A stretch of DNA of 64,000 nucleotides, from assembly GCA_051530055.1 (NCBI GenBank), contig CM121341.1, forward strand, positions 11,098,001-11,162,000, read 5' to 3'. This DNA is from Neoechinorhynchus agilis (lineage: Eukaryota > Acanthocephala). Under the pieces are notes generated by a model. The model made no database searches, had not been told where the DNA came from, and was given only the letters and a program-made list of their open reading frames with translations. Below, one piece after another: positions 1 through 12,170 of the stretch. Both the position numbers and the translations under genes were made by a program. Each line of letters begins with the position of its first letter. Position 1 is the stretch's first letter.

Positions 1-2954
1 AGAAAAAAAAATTTTAAAATGCTTTTAATTAAAACCGTAAGTCTTCCTTCAACACTAAAATTTCTGATCCAGCATTGTGGAAATTCTATAGTTTCACGAT
101 ATGTGTTCGATGTTCCGTGATTAGGCTCCATAGAAAATCTATAAATTATTTATGAGCATCAAAAACAAGGTTACTGCGGTATTGTTATTCGCCAAAATAT
201 CCAAAGTTGTTTAGCCATTGAAAATAATATTTCAATTGTCAAAAGGTTATAAGTTTCTAGATCGTTTTTATTCACGAGGAAAAAAGCAAAAAAAGCGATA
301 ACGTGAAATAGTTGATTTTAAATTTTTTTCTATTATTAATAGTGCATACCGCTGTCGGGATGAACTTCAGGTAGTCAAAAAATTTCAGTATTCTAATTTT
401 TGCACTTTATCTGGCTTAATAAAACTTGATACTGCCACTCTATTACGCCTGAAGCAACAATTAACATTAAAAATTTAAATTTTATTTTCCATGATAACTT
501 TAGAAACAGTTTACAGAGGTCACTGCTCGCAATCGTTAAGCCGTCCTTTATGTGCAAATCTAGGCATGGTAAAATCGAACTTAGTAAAGTATTCATCATT
601 TACGATAAACGGTATTGATGCTCATGCAGTTGGCGTTGATTGGTCGGTATTAAAAGGCCGGTTTGTTAATCTTCGAAAGGAGATACAGAAACGCAGTGGT
701 GGTCGATGATGATCTCGTCGTATTGTGGAATTGTGGCCTTATTAGAAGCCAGTTTAATAGGTTCTTAAGGAATATGTTAAACTTAGACTCTCTATTTCGG
801 GTGGAATTTTTGGCAAGTTTCTCAAATTTGTCCGTTTTCAGAAGTTTCAAACCGCGTTGTTATAATCGAATGTCTAATAATTTTTAGAATTTTTAGGACA
901 ATCAAAACCTACCAATAAATATACGATAAAAATTACAATCCAACGGTGAAGTATTTACAGTGTCGACAGTGATTAGATATGGAAATCCTTTGATGAAAAC
1001 GTCTATCTGATTGAAGAGATTTAATGTTCCTATGACATTTGAGTACTCACCGATTGCAGCTCTAGCTTGGGAACAGAAAATGTTGCTGACAGCTACGAGC
1101 AAATTATATTGCTCAATTTTTTAACTTTTATTTTCTCTTCGCTTAATTTAAGAACGTCTCACTTTTCCAACAGTGCTTAAGACGGTTGTCTTTAAACATT
1201 TTTCTCAGGGAAGTCTTTGATTTAAACAGCAACGAAATTTCATATAATTATTTTTGTGGATGCAAAATCTCGTGAAATTGAAAATTTCTAAGTTGAACCA
1301 TAACGCAGAAATCGAAAATGTATTGTTCGAATATAATAGTTACAATAAAGCATTTTAAAATAAAACCATAATTATTAAAATTAATATAAATATTTAAGTG
1401 GGCCTACAGGGACATGAAAGTCTCTATCGGTCGTAAGATTTAATCAACTTTTAAATTACCTGCGCTGTTTACCAGTTCATTTTTACTTATTGCAACTGTT
1501 TATACACTTTATCAGAAACGAGTGAAATAAATAGGAAAAACCGTGTCCAAATAAATGTAATAAGCAAAACATCTAAGTGTGATTAATAATTAAATTCCGA
1601 AGAGCCTCTAAAGAATATCCTCTAAAAATTTGAACAGTTGATATTGTCCCGCTCAGCAAATGCATTTATAAAATTATCAAGAAACAATCAAAACGCCAAT
1701 CAACCCCACCACGACAATTTGTACAACATTTTATTCCCCTTTTTACATGAGCACAACACTCGCAATCGCAATTCCTTTCATCCTTCTACACTCTGAACCT
1801 CTATCTACCAGCGGTAAAATACTGGCGATATCTTTCAGTTAATTTGGAGACTGATTATTTTCATTTTGACACTTTGACTAAGAATATCAGCACAGAGTGT
1901 ATTTTTACTCTTAATTTGAGCTGCAACATTTAAAACGAACAGGATTCATAGAAGCGTAAACATATGAGTAAAATACATAAAATTCCTTGTTCGCAATGCG
2001 AGAGTTTTACACTGTGCAGACATTTTAATAGATCAAAAAGAGAGTTTCTCAACATAGACAGCCTTGTCGTACTTTCTACTGATCCTCGGCGATTGTGAAT
2101 TATCAGGAAAAGACATTGCTCATTCGTGGCTTTAATAATACGTCTTTTACTTGCGTGGAACCTCTCCTTGCAAGAAAATTAGTACTTGAAACCATGCAGA
2201 TAGGATCCAGCCCATGAATTTTTCACCGGGAGTACAGGAATAAACATAAAATATGAAACTGAAGGTTAGTAGTTATTGCTTTCAAACTATAGTAGTAAAT
2301 ACTCATAAAACTGAGGTCACCAATCATGATGATTATCATTTCCCACGATGTTCGACTTGCGATAAACAAGTATCTTTAATGCGGATTTCATTTTAAAATG
2401 CCGTTAAATTGATTATTCATTTTTTGTTATGCAAGGATCGGTTGAAATTAAAGGGAAACGCCGCTTAATATTTTACTAGGCAAACAACGTTGAGTAACTC
2501 AGATAACTTAAAGAATTGATTATTATGCGTTTTTCGAATTCATAGAGAGCGCTCGAAAACTTCTGGTATGAATCTCAGCTCTTCCTCATTTACATCGACA
2601 TTCCTCGCTACATGGCGGCAATTTAACATGAAGATATTTTAAATCTCATTTTTTGAATTTTACGTTATATATTGTCGTAAATTTGACGCCATATTCATTC
2701 TAAAATTATCAATAAATATTCATGGAATAGTTTCTTTGGTAGAATCAATAATATATTTTTGTTCAATTCAAAAGGAATTATCCTAAACGAATTTAAACAT
2801 CTACATAAAAGCCTCTTCTTTTATTTATAAATCAACATCAAGACAATTCTTTTGAATAAAGTGTGATTTTAAGTTCACATGCCTTTATTCTCTGCTTCAC
2901 TTCTGGGTTCTCGCTTTCAGAATCGTTTTCGATTTGTAGCCGTGGCTCCTTGTA
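1..2954. other. AT-rich region, no secure gene
   Basis: No recognisable protein family was found on either strand. On the minus strand a short open stretch around 1051-1110 ends in a good splice donor (GTGAGT, reading down from 1050). A second open stretch, about 905-1006, is bounded by CAATCAG and GTAGGT. These could be small exons of an unidentified gene, but I cannot build a continuous model. The rest, especially 1110-2900, looks non-coding. No clear repeat shared with the rest of the window was noticed here. Confidence 0.4.
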
Positions 2955-3029
2955 TTGCCGAAACAACTAACCGGGAAATCCATTATCGGACGGCGACAAA
3001 CACAAATTTACAAAAAACTGAGGCACGAA

Positions 3030-3260
3030 TTATTGATGAATTTCAGGAGCAATTCTAGCATTGAGGACATAGTTCGATTTCTGCTTACTTTCCGCGCTGA
3101 AATCCATCATTCGACGTCTTCTGGAACAGTACCACATTTGAACGGATCTGGGATCTTCTCCAAAGAACTCCGCAATTCTGTTCATTCTTTCCTGATTTGG
3201 CATCGAATATTCTCTGAAGCTGATCTCCAGAAGTGCCTCTTCCATCTTTGAGAATTGGTC
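3030..3260 (-). CDS. Homeodomain fragment (probable transcription-factor exon)
   Basis: The minus-strand ORF encodes a homeodomain-like segment: a helix 1 region beginning near DQFSK, then ALLEISF, the helix 2 segment RMNRIAEFFG, and a recognition helix ending in SVQMWYCSRRRR. The W48, R52 and R53 positions and the helix spacing fit the family, which binds DNA in the nucleus. The normally near-invariant Asn51 is Ser here (WYCSRR in place of WFxNRR). Only about 20 residues follow before the stop. Upstream, an in-frame TAA lies about 15 bases before DQFSK, and no good acceptor explains the N-terminal arm. The N-terminal part of the gene is therefore missing, spliced from elsewhere, or decayed. 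It could be a divergent functional gene or a pseudogene. The domain call is fairly secure; the gene structure is not. Confidence 0.6.
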   Translation of the reverse strand, partial: DQFSKMEEALLEISFREYSMPNQERMNRIAEFFGEDPRSVQMWYCSRRRRMMDFSAESKQKSNYVLNARIAPEIHQ

Positions 3261-3336
3261 ACAACCAAAACATTAACGTTGTCCGTTTTGAAAGATATTT
3301 TCGGTTTGAGAATGATTGAATCATGAATTTGGTGGG

Positions 3337-3537
3337 TCAGTGTCTTGATTGAACGAAGACATCGTCTTTCCGCTTAACCTCATTCGGATGATCCGCAAAT
3401 CTTCTAATATACAAAGCAGAATTGCGCCGTGCGCGTTTGTCCGTTTTTGTTTGAAGATTTTTATATAAAAGCGCGCGTCCGTCCGCGAGCATCTGAAACA
3501 CGCTGACAGCGAGAAATACGATTTGCGCACAAAACAT
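3337..3537 (-). CDS. Possible small secreted protein, unrecognised
   Basis: This is a 66-residue ATG-initiated ORF whose first ~22 residues (MFCAQIVFLAVSVFQMLADG) look like a signal peptide. A basic tail with RAR and RR dibasic sites follows. It belongs to no family I recognise. Overlapping frames are also open, so it may be chance. It lies just 5' of the homeodomain fragment on the same strand, but the two do not join in frame. Confidence 0.2.
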   Translation of the reverse strand: MFCAQIVFLAVSVFQMLADGRALLYKNLQTKTDKRARRNSALYIRRFADHPNEVKRKDDVFVQSRH

Positions 3538-4044
3538 GATTAGGATGGTGACGTCAAAGGGGAGCTGAACGTCTAGAAGAGTGGCAGGCGTACGATTGCA
3601 AAACGAGAGAGAGATCGGAATTGGATGTATGGATCAAGAAGGACTTTGAAACTCCATATGAGCGAGAGACGTACGATGGCTGCATTTACGACGAGTAAAG
3701 CACCAGAGCATCAGGGAATGCAACGTGCGAGTGAAACATCTACTGAACAACGGAGCGGCAGGTTGCCTACGAGCAGATGGCGAACTGCCATGTTCGTTGG
3801 TGCACAATGAAAGTGTGATCTACAAAACGTCGGTTTCGCATATAATCCACACATTCTCGAAAAATGAAGATGGTCGCGTCGTTATTGGTAGCTTGGACGA
3901 GATGGGTCGTTATTGTGGAGCTCTGAGGTGCAGGAGAGAATCACCCGGGTTATTCGAATGGGAATGTCATGCCGCTCCCTTTGCGTCTTCCGATCGAACC
4001 TCCACATTCGTTACTGTTTGCAGCGACACCACGTTCTAAATACT

Positions 4045-4482
4045 TTATAGAAAAAATATTTTTGGAAACATAATTCGTTTTTTCAAATGGCGTCGTTCGA
4101 GAATAAGCGAGTGATCCCAAGATGAAAAAATGATCTGTGAAAATCGCACGAAATCGTGTGCACAGACGTTCCTGGACATGGCGTCTCCTGCGTGCTTAAG
4201 CTTCCCTGAACGGTACTGTATCTCGTATATGAATTCAGAGAGATCGGGTCGCCATCGCACCACATTTTCGCTTTTAATATTGATCTTGTGATCATCTCGG
4301 AAAATGAACGGTACCGATTGTTTGTCCGTTATTTTAGTAAACTTTCTGCCGCACAAGTAATGTCGCCAATATTTTGCCGCTTCAATTATCGCGACGGCTT
4401 CCTTCTGCATGGACGAAAATCGCACTTCGGATTTGTTGAGAGTGCGAGAAAAAAATGCGACGGGACGTCCAGCTTGAGTCAC
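4045..4482 (-). pseudogene. Gypsy pol remnant: RNase H domain
   Basis: This segment continues the gypsy pol polypeptide in a different frame from the RT part. It contains the family landmarks RPVAFFSRTLNKSE, then EKEAVAII-like QKEAVAIIEA, the YLCGRKFTKITDKQS segment and the closing QYRSGKLKHAGDAMSR. The usual HxxNxxAD-type C-terminal motif reads HAGDAMSR. In this clade RNase H degrades the RNA strand during reverse transcription. The bridge between RT and RNase H is at 4382-4768 in a third frame. No integrase follows; the ORF ends at 4045. Confidence 0.85.
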
Positions 4483-4746
4483 AACACCTCCAATAGCATA
4501 GCAGGATGCGTCGGTGGTTATAGTCTATGGCGGAGAGCGTAGATTCCATTATTAGTTTCCTAACGACCTCGAATGATTTGACGGCAGTCGCACTCAGTGG
4601 GAACAACGACGAATTGTTGAGGTCATGTACGAGTTCCGAAAAATGCTTGACCCATTTCGTGTAGTGAGCGAAGAGTCCGAGAACTCGCTGAAGTTCATTA
4701 GCGTTCTCAGGAACTTTTATTTTGGCTAGAGACTTTATACCTGAGT

Positions 4747-5706
4747 TCATTGACGATCTCGTAACCAAGAACTTTTCTTTCTCTTATGCCGATCATTAAG
4801 AGTTATAGCATATTTTGGGACAGCTTGCTTGATTCGACTGAGATTCTGGTCATGCTCTTTTCGGTCTATCACGCCAATGATAACATCGTCGAGATAAGCC
4901 ACAGAACCTTCCAACTTCTCATTGTCTACTATAGTATTGATTATTCGTTGGAAGGTACCCACTCCGTTTGTTATATCGAACTGATACGATCGGTTGTTTG
5001 CCTCGAATGCAGTATACGGTCGATCCTTTTCCTTCAGCGGAATCTGGTGGTAGCCGGACTTCAGGTCGATTTTACTAAACACTTCGTATGTTGCCACTTT
5101 TTCCACGATTTCGTTGATTCTTGGGAGCGGATATGCATCCAGTTTAGCGTACCGATTGACCTTTTGGCTGTACTCTACAACCATTCTAGGTTTACTCTTC
5201 TTGGTAACCACGAGAACTTGTGCCCTCCAAGGTGAGTTGCTGATCTCGATAACGTCATCTTCAAGGAGGCGCGCGATTTCCTTTATGAAATTCTGCATAT
5301 CGCGCCGAGACTTGATCGTTAGAATCTCTTCGCTTGTTTCATCGCTCATGTTGAAGACCACTTGAGAATGTAAGCGCAGGAACGGCAGTCCCAGTGTGAT
5401 AGGGAAACACAGGTTCTCCATTACAAAAAATATGTCTTGGTAGGACCTTTCATTTACCTTGAAAGTTAGCGAGCATTGCTTCCGACACCTGATACTTCTA
5501 TTTGTATCTGCTAATTCCACTTTAGCTCTGCACGGTTTGGTTTTGATTTTTGCTGCTTTCACTATGGATGCAGACACGAAATTAGGAGTGCTGCCGCTGT
5601 TATTGTGGAGCTCTGAGGTGGAGGAGAGAATCGCCCGGGTTGTTCGAATGGCAATGGAGGCAGTGGGTTCACGCTGACGTTCAAAGCCCAAGAAGAGGTT
5701 AACCAC
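4747..5706 (-). pseudogene. Gypsy pol remnant: protease end and reverse transcriptase
   Basis: The ORF is 319 residues. Residues ~90-115 (ITLGLPFLRLHSQVVFN) resemble the end of a retroviral-type aspartic protease. The RT core follows with the Ty3/gypsy hallmarks FSKIDLKSGYHQI, then ITNGVGTFQRIINTI, then the catalytic box YLDD within AYLDDVIIG. The expected Pro-Phe before the substrate loop (usually NAPATFQ) is altered to NGVGTFQ. The frame runs out after the RT palm and resumes in another frame at 4382-4768, so at least one frameshift has occurred. It would have copied element RNA in virus-like particles when intact. Confidence 0.85.
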
Positions 5707-6090
5707 ACTATCGGATCATTGCTCCTATCGCCTGATCGAACGGGATGCAGTGGGTTCACGCTGACGTTCAAAGCCCAAGAAGAGGTTAACCACACTATCG
5801 GGTCATTACTCCTATCGCCTGATCGAACGGGAGGCAGTGGGTTCACGCCACGTTCAAAGTCCATGAAGAGATTAACCACACTATCGGGTCATTGCTCCTA
5901 TCGCCTGATCGAACGGGAGGCAGTGGGTTCATGCCGACGTTCAAAGTCCATGAAGAGGTTAACCACACTATCGGGTCATTACTCCTATCGCCTGATCGAA
6001 CAAGAGATAGTCGGTTCACCCCGACGTTTAGAGGCCGATTGTAGGTTTATCATACTATCTGGTCATTACTCCTATCGCCTGATCGAACGG
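5640..6090. repeat. 86-87 bp tandem repeat, about five copies
   Basis: Copies begin with GCAGTGGGTTCACGC-like sequence at about 5660, 5748, 5833, 5921 and 6006, and each ends in TCGCCTGATCGAAC. The ~87 bp period equals 29 codons, so both strands show long open frames made of a repeated ~29-residue block (minus strand: VNPLPPVRSGDRSNDPIVW). The first copies overlap the N-terminal end of the gypsy ORF. The last copy is the most diverged. Confidence 0.9.
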
Positions 6091-6489
6091 CTGAATTTCT
6101 GCAGATTTATTTCATGGGTGATGTGTCCACTACAACGAATCATAGACAGAGTTTCATAGTGAACGTGTGACTCGATATAGTAACGGAACTCGAACAGTTG
6201 CTGAAAGAGTGACACTTTTCAAGACAGCACTCGAACGCATCCTACTGATAAATATAAATTGGTTATCCGGGCTGATAAAACGCCAGAGGAGAGCATCAAT
6301 GATGACGCTTCAATGCTCCAACTATTGAAGAAGTTGCGATTGTCATGGCAAACGCGACATTATGCTTAAAAACAGGAGTAATTGTCTTCAACGTGTCGCG
6401 CACACGCATAGGTCGTACGACGCATTTCGATATTCTCTAATATTCTGGGAACGTGGCGGCGGCTATTTACTTTGGTATTGCACAATCAG

Positions 6490-8390
6490 ATCCTGCTACC
6501 GAGAATCCAGTATGAGAGGAGGAAATTGAGTGCGATGTCTTTTTATGTGGATCGACTGTTTCCTAGACGTTCACAAAAGAGAATCACATCGTGCAATGCA
6601 GGCAACTGTTCCATCAATACGTTGTGGATATGTACGCGTTGAACGTTTACTTTTATTAGACTCAATCAGAAGAAGCTCCGAGCGGAATCAACGACGAAAC
6701 CTCACGAACTATTCGTCTCAAACATCCCAGTGACGGCGGTGGACAGTATTTCGAAGAATCCTCGTGATGACAATCTCATTATTTGCTAACGGATCAGCTC
6801 ACGATCTTGACGGACTCCGGCCCCAACACCTAAAGGATATGAATTCCTTTTGAGTAGGTGACGCTGCTCAATTCCTTCAAGATGCATTGGCACATCTAGT
6901 CGATTAATTTGCAATGGGAGAGTTAATTCCTAGGGGACTTCACCTCCGTTGTTGTTCAATAACCACGTTTTGTGGTCAGAAACAGGAGTTCAACAAGATT
7001 ATCCTTTAAGCCCAATAGCCTTCTCACTCACTCAGGTAACCCTTCTGTAGTACTGCTCGATTTGGAGACACTCATGAAGAAGACGACGAGAATTGACATT
7101 GAATTGAATGTTGCGAGATGCGAGATTTCAGTGATGCAAACTATCGTGAACGATTTTCAGGACCTGGCCGCTGGGGTAGAATTGATCATTCTGAACCGGT
7201 TGAGTCTTCTAGACAGCTATATTTTTGGTTCTAATGTTCAAGCAGATTTTGCTAATCTTCAACCGCAACTTTCAGTGCTGTTCGAACGAGTTGATTATTT
7301 ATCCTCACGTGAGGCTCTGTTCCTGATCAAGAACACCTTTTTCATTCCAAAATTGCTCTTTAAGCTGCGCACGCACACAAGACGGTGAAAGCCTCTATCG
7401 AAAAATTTTAAATGCTCATTTGTTGGACGAGGCCTTACGTAAAGCGTCCTTGCCTGTGTCGTCTGGTGGTTTGGGTATCCAAAAAGCAGCCGATATTTCT
7501 GTCAGCTTATGTGGAATCGTATGAATCAAATCGCAAAATAGTTCAGTCATTTCTTAGCGTTGATTACAGGTTGGATGGAGATTTCGTGGAGGCTATTAAT
7601 CTTTGGAGTGAATATAATTTGGATAGTAGATACCCGTCAATGGCCGCAAACAACCAGTTTGGGCTCACCCCTGGTAGCCACAAGTGATAACTCTTTAATT
7701 TCAAATTCTCGTGGCCCGGTGAACTGAACTCGATTGACGGTAGTCTCGACTAGAGTATAGGGTGCTTGGCTCAACGCTCTCCCAATCGGTTCTGTGGTTA
7801 CCCTTCTCTCCGACGAGACAGTAAGGATTGCAGTGTCCCTCAGACTTCAGGTACCGATGTGCATATCTCATCGCCGCCGTTGCGGAGCGACCGTGGAACC
7901 TTCGGGACACCATGGTCTCGTCTGTCAGAAACCAGATGCGTCGAAGTTCTAAGTAGTTCCCTGAATACTGTGGATGCGCAGAACATCCTAGAGCCGAGCA
8001 ATCTTTGCCAACTCGATGACCTCAGACCGGACGGTGTCACAGTATTCCCGTGGCGAGAAGGCAAATGCCTTGTCTCGGGTGGACACGCTCGCAGCCATCA
8101 ACATACAATTCGGCATCATTAAACCAGGGGGAGCAGTAACCTCGGCTGAGAACCGCGAAAAGACAAAATACCGCGGCCTTGGTTGAAATCATTATTTTGT
8201 TTCCTTTGGCATCGATGCACTTGGGTCGTTTAATATCTCGGCGCAGAACCTGGTCAAGCAATTGTCGAAAAGACTGAGACGATTCACTGGCGATCCGAGG
8301 GCAGGAGCATTTCTGCTGCAAAAACTAAGTCTAACTGTCTTTTCTTTCAACCAGGACGGCAGCTGAGTGATCCAGAGCGGTGGCGTGAAT
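6490..8390 (+). mobile_element. Decayed LINE with restriction-like endonuclease, copy A
   Basis: Fragments of a non-LTR retrotransposon appear in shifting frames. LDGLRPQHLKD is near 6790-6840. RT 3' and connection sequence is at 6972-7388 (IDIELNVARCEISV and LNRLSLLDSYIFG). LRKASLPVSSGGLGIQKA is near 7430-7490. An RCGA-type Cys segment is near 7870. DDLRPDGVTVFPWREGKC is near 8010-8060, the RPDG...PW pattern of R2-superfamily restriction-like endonucleases. The C-terminal signature LRRFTGDPRAGAFLLQ is at ~8270-8320. Frameshifts and stops show it is dead. A ~600-residue 5' part with zinc finger and RT fingers is missing. The same family is found at 57.0-59.2 and 47.6-47.9 kb. Confidence 0.75.
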
Positions 8391-9200
8391 GATTTATTGT
8401 CCTAAAAAAAGGGTCTCTTCTTCCAGAACTATTCTGTTGTTTGTTTATGGCGTAAAATTAAAAGAATTGTTTAAATCCGGTATTTCGGCATAATCTGGTA
8501 CGCGTTTATCAAGGTTGCTTGTAAGCGCTTAAATATGTAAAAAAAGAGCTCACAGGCACAAGATTGTGCCGAAATATCGTATAAACAAACATAATTTATC
8601 ATTGTTGTTTTCTCATAAAGAGAATCAAAAAATCATTTCTGTCTAGTATTCGATCCCAAAGTGATCTAAATAGGGCGACTGGTTTCGTTAATTACTTATT
8701 GACCAATCAGATGTCGGGCTGCGCTAAGCTGCTTCTCGGTCCAAGATATGCAATTTTTCTTATCAACGACAGTCTGTTAGGTAAAATCTTTCCCTAAAAT
8801 CAGTTCTCCCAGCATACTCCCCCTAATAAATAAAATACATCAATTGTAAATAGTAATTATCCCGATGGATTTTATCAAAAAACCGATTTAGGTATTACGT
8901 CACGAAAAGTGACATTCTTCCGTAATTTGGATATCTAATTATTTGTGACGTCAATGATCGACTTTATTGAGATCAAATTTAAAGAACGTATTTGAGGACA
9001 AAGCAGACGAGATCTCTCATTATGTTCATGCTAGAATAATTGCCTGTTTGAGAAATCGACTGCTTTCAATTTTCAATCATAAAACTGGACAATGCACAAA
9101 CCTTCATTCTACGTCACTGTTAACATACGCATTATTCAAAGAAACGAAAGAACACTTTCTACTTTGCGCCCGTTTTACATTTGGCTATTTATTTTGAAGA
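8391..9200. other. Intergenic, contains one dispersed-repeat copy
   Basis: About 8432-8530 matches the dispersed repeat at 45.42-45.54 kb and 63.60-63.73 kb (shared GTTTGTTTATGGCGTAAAA and TACGCGTTTATCAAGGTTGC). The remainder, up to the ribophorin II start codon, is AT-rich with no recognised coding sequence. The promoter of ribophorin II should lie here but no element could be assigned. Confidence 0.5.
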
Positions 9201-12170
9201 ATGACATTCGGACTTTTGGAGTTGTTCGTCATTGGGTTTACGTTCGTAAGTGCGAAATGGGCACCGTTCCACATGCCGGGATTTATTCCAATAAAATCGA
9301 CATGGGATTTGTATTATCAATTGCGCACCGCTGAAATTGTCGGAAAATTCGCACCGAAAGAGGTTTCTGCTTTATTTTGCTTTATATTTTCTCTTATGAA
9401 TATATCGAAAGTATAGATTGATTGTGCACTATTGGAATCTCAACTGGAATCAATTGATTCCGACCATGAAAGGTTCTATTTAATTGAACAATTCAAAAGT
9501 TTAAGTAAATGCGAGGTATGTAGCCTTTTATTTAATTTTTTATTAATCTCTAAAAGATTAAACTCGACCAAGAAGCGAATGATGACTTGCTAAGGACTGC
9601 AACGACTAGTGAAGAAGTCTTTTATGCGCTTTCATTGAACAATTATGAAATGAACGACGCTAAGGATGCTGTAATGCAGAAACCGCTGGAATCTGTTGAC
9701 CAAATATCATTCACACTTCTGTCTTTAACTTATATTAAAGCTTATAGTGAACTTGATCGAGTGTTCAAAAAGGCCGACGATTGGTTCGAACGAACTTACG
9801 ATCTTGATGACCTAACGGTGTTAAGATTTTTTGATTCTTATATCGAAGCAGCAAAACATGTTTCGAGCGGTTATCTCAGTGATTCACGAACAAGAATGAT
9901 CGTCGATCGGATACTTCAGATTCCCACTGAGTCACAAGAACTACTGTTTCTTCAGTTACGCATTTTGTCTGAGCTCAACGAGGGAAACATTAGTAAGGTT
10001 AGTTGTGATCTTTAAACAGTATTGATTCGGAAACAAATCGAACTTAGATTCCAATAGTACTCGATCTGGCGTCTGACATTACATATTCGAAGTAGTTGCA
10101 CTGCGACCAATCAGTCTAAAGAATCTCTCACTCATTTTAATATGCTCTTTTCTCATAAGAACATTAATGACCACGTTCCGGTTCATAATCCCGAATTTCA
10201 AGTATTGAATTGAGTTATTCCGCAAAGACGTCTCGCTTCATCTGCCATTCAAAAGGTTTTAATTATTATATGGGTAAAAACGAATCATTTTTCCGGCTCG
10301 GGGACGCGGGATCGCATATAAAATAACTAAACGCTTTTAGATGACTGATGAAGCGAGGCCTCGCGCAATTTTACAGGAATATTTTCTATTCGGAGGAATC
10401 ACCCCGAAGGATTTTCTCTTGATACTTTCGATTATGCCTTTAAAGAGTGAGAAGTACACTTGTAGGCTGTAATTCTCAAAAAGATATTCGTAATTTGACT
10501 TTTTTTCGCACAATTAAACGAGTACACCCAAGTCGTAAATCATGGCGTTCGCTCCTTTCAATGCAACTCTTATTTAAATGAAAAATATAATGTTAGTTTC
10601 TTGGAGAGATTGACTTTTTCTCAAAATTGGATTTAAATCGATCGACTGTGTTTACATACACCTATGCCTTCAACATTGACTATTTGTGATTTTATTCAGC
10701 TCAACTTTACGAAGAATTCTTTCACTAACCACCAATTCCAAATTACTCTTTTTTTTCGGTAAATTCTGCCCAAATTAATACACGAGAAAATTTAAGAAAA
10801 TCATATTTAAACCTAGAAGCAATACTTTCAAATATAAAAATGCAATTTTTTTTTAAATTTTGCTAAAATTTTAGGTTTTTTGTTTATACTTCCTGATCAA
10901 ACAAATTTCTGCATAATTTCATCTCAATGTCGCAATGATAAATACTTTATATGTTGCTTATTAGCAAAAAGTTATTGGATGCAATTTAGTTTCTTTGGCA
11001 AATAGAATTTCTGGCAATTTTTTAATACAGAAACTCAATAATGTGTTTAAGATAAAAAATTCGTTTAAATTGAATTGTTAATGATGAAGCAGTGAGTAGG
11101 CGTTCATTCCTAGCAACAAAACAACTTAGATTTAAACTTCTTCGAATCATAAACTTTCGACAGCGAACCAGAATGTCGAATTGTCTCTGATTCAAGTCAA
11201 GGACGGAAAGCCATCCCCGACTCCAACACCGACTGAGGTTGTTGCTCGATTTTACGCTTCCAAAATGCTTGTAGCGGTTACCTCTGATGGAGTGTTTGTT
11301 AATGATGTCTTTAGACAAATGAGAGGAATTGACCGCGCTGTTTTAAGCTTAAGTTTTCAAAGTAAGCGATTTATAAGTGAAAAGGATCAGTTGGTGAGTA
11401 CTAGAGTTAGAATGTTATTTTCGTTATAAAATTTATATAGTCATTTGAAGTGTTTGCTGAAAGAAAACCCGATTTAAAGCGTATAATAATAAAGGTGACT
11501 AATTCCAACGACGGAACAAAAGTATACGAGTTGGTATTATTTCTCGTCTGACTAATCTTACCATGAACACAGGAATAAAATTCCAGATAAAGTAGTTGCT
11601 GAAAAAGAACTCAAGATAACTTTGGAAGCAGAAGCCACAAAACATAAACAAGTTCTTGTTTTGGTCCGAAAGGATTGTCATGCTCCACAAGACGTATACA
11701 GACAAGTACCAAAGGATGGGACGTTTTCGATAAACCTCAGTCAAATTCGATCAGGGAAATACGATGTCCTTTTACTCATCTATGGATCTTCAGTTGAACC
11801 TGAACGACGATCACTCGGTAACGTCATGGTTATCGGTGCGTCAGGCAACGAAACTAACAAGCCTAAACCGGAAATTGTTCACAAATTCAGAGATCCAGAT
11901 CCAGAACCTGCATTCACAATCACAATCGTGTTCACATTAGCAGCCTTAATGCCTCCTGTGGCTCTTTTCGTTTTGTATACAATCGGCGGCCAATTCAAAG
12001 TGTCCTGTGCGTCGTTATCTACACTTCCACTCATGTTCCTTCTGTTGCAAGTTGCATTCATATTGGCTCTTTGCTACTCATGGGTAAAATTGAACATGTT
12101 CCAGACGATGCAACTCGTTGTTCCGATCTATTGTCTCACGCATTTTGTAGGCAATGGACTTTTGTCTTAA
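9201..12170 (+). CDS. RPN2: Ribophorin II, oligosaccharyltransferase subunit (RPN2/Swp1)
   Basis: Ribophorin II is a subunit of the ER-membrane oligosaccharyltransferase that N-glycosylates nascent proteins. Proposed exons are 9201-9362, 9417-9515, 9557-9992, 11164-11393, 11441-11533 and 11586-12170. All junctions are GT-AG and in phase, giving ~534 residues (vertebrate protein ~630). Residues 1-18 look like a signal peptide. The lumenal N-terminal part carries the SALL/SL repeats expected of the family (FYALSLNNYEMNDAKDAV). The C-terminus is the most diagnostic: three hydrophobic segments ending in WVKLNMFQTMQLVVPIY and HFVGNGLLS, which closely match the family end LNMFQT...GNRML. Intron 3 is 1,171 bp; a missed exon there would explain the short length. 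The other introns are 41-54 bp. The TTAAAGG-type context gives no start ambiguity: the first ATG gives the signal peptide. Confidence 0.9.

Larger units (their letters stand above)
3900..6110 (-). mobile_element. Decayed Ty3/gypsy-type retrotransposon
   Basis: Minus-strand pol remnants run in the order protease end, reverse transcriptase and RNase H, with frame breaks between them. Integrase and recognisable LTRs were not found. A ~55 bp segment (GTGGAGCTCTGAGGTG core) occurs as a direct duplicate at about 3913-3967 and 5600-5655, on either side of pol. An 86-87 bp tandem repeat lies at the 5' side (5640-6090). The element is clearly non-functional as read. The neighbouring ORF at 3625-4039 (+) overlaps the duplicate and is probably not a gene. 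Confidence 0.8.

Noticed and set aside
4786-5235. 149-codon plus-strand ORF
   Set aside because: Antisense to the gypsy reverse transcriptase, whose motifs are unambiguous on the minus strand.
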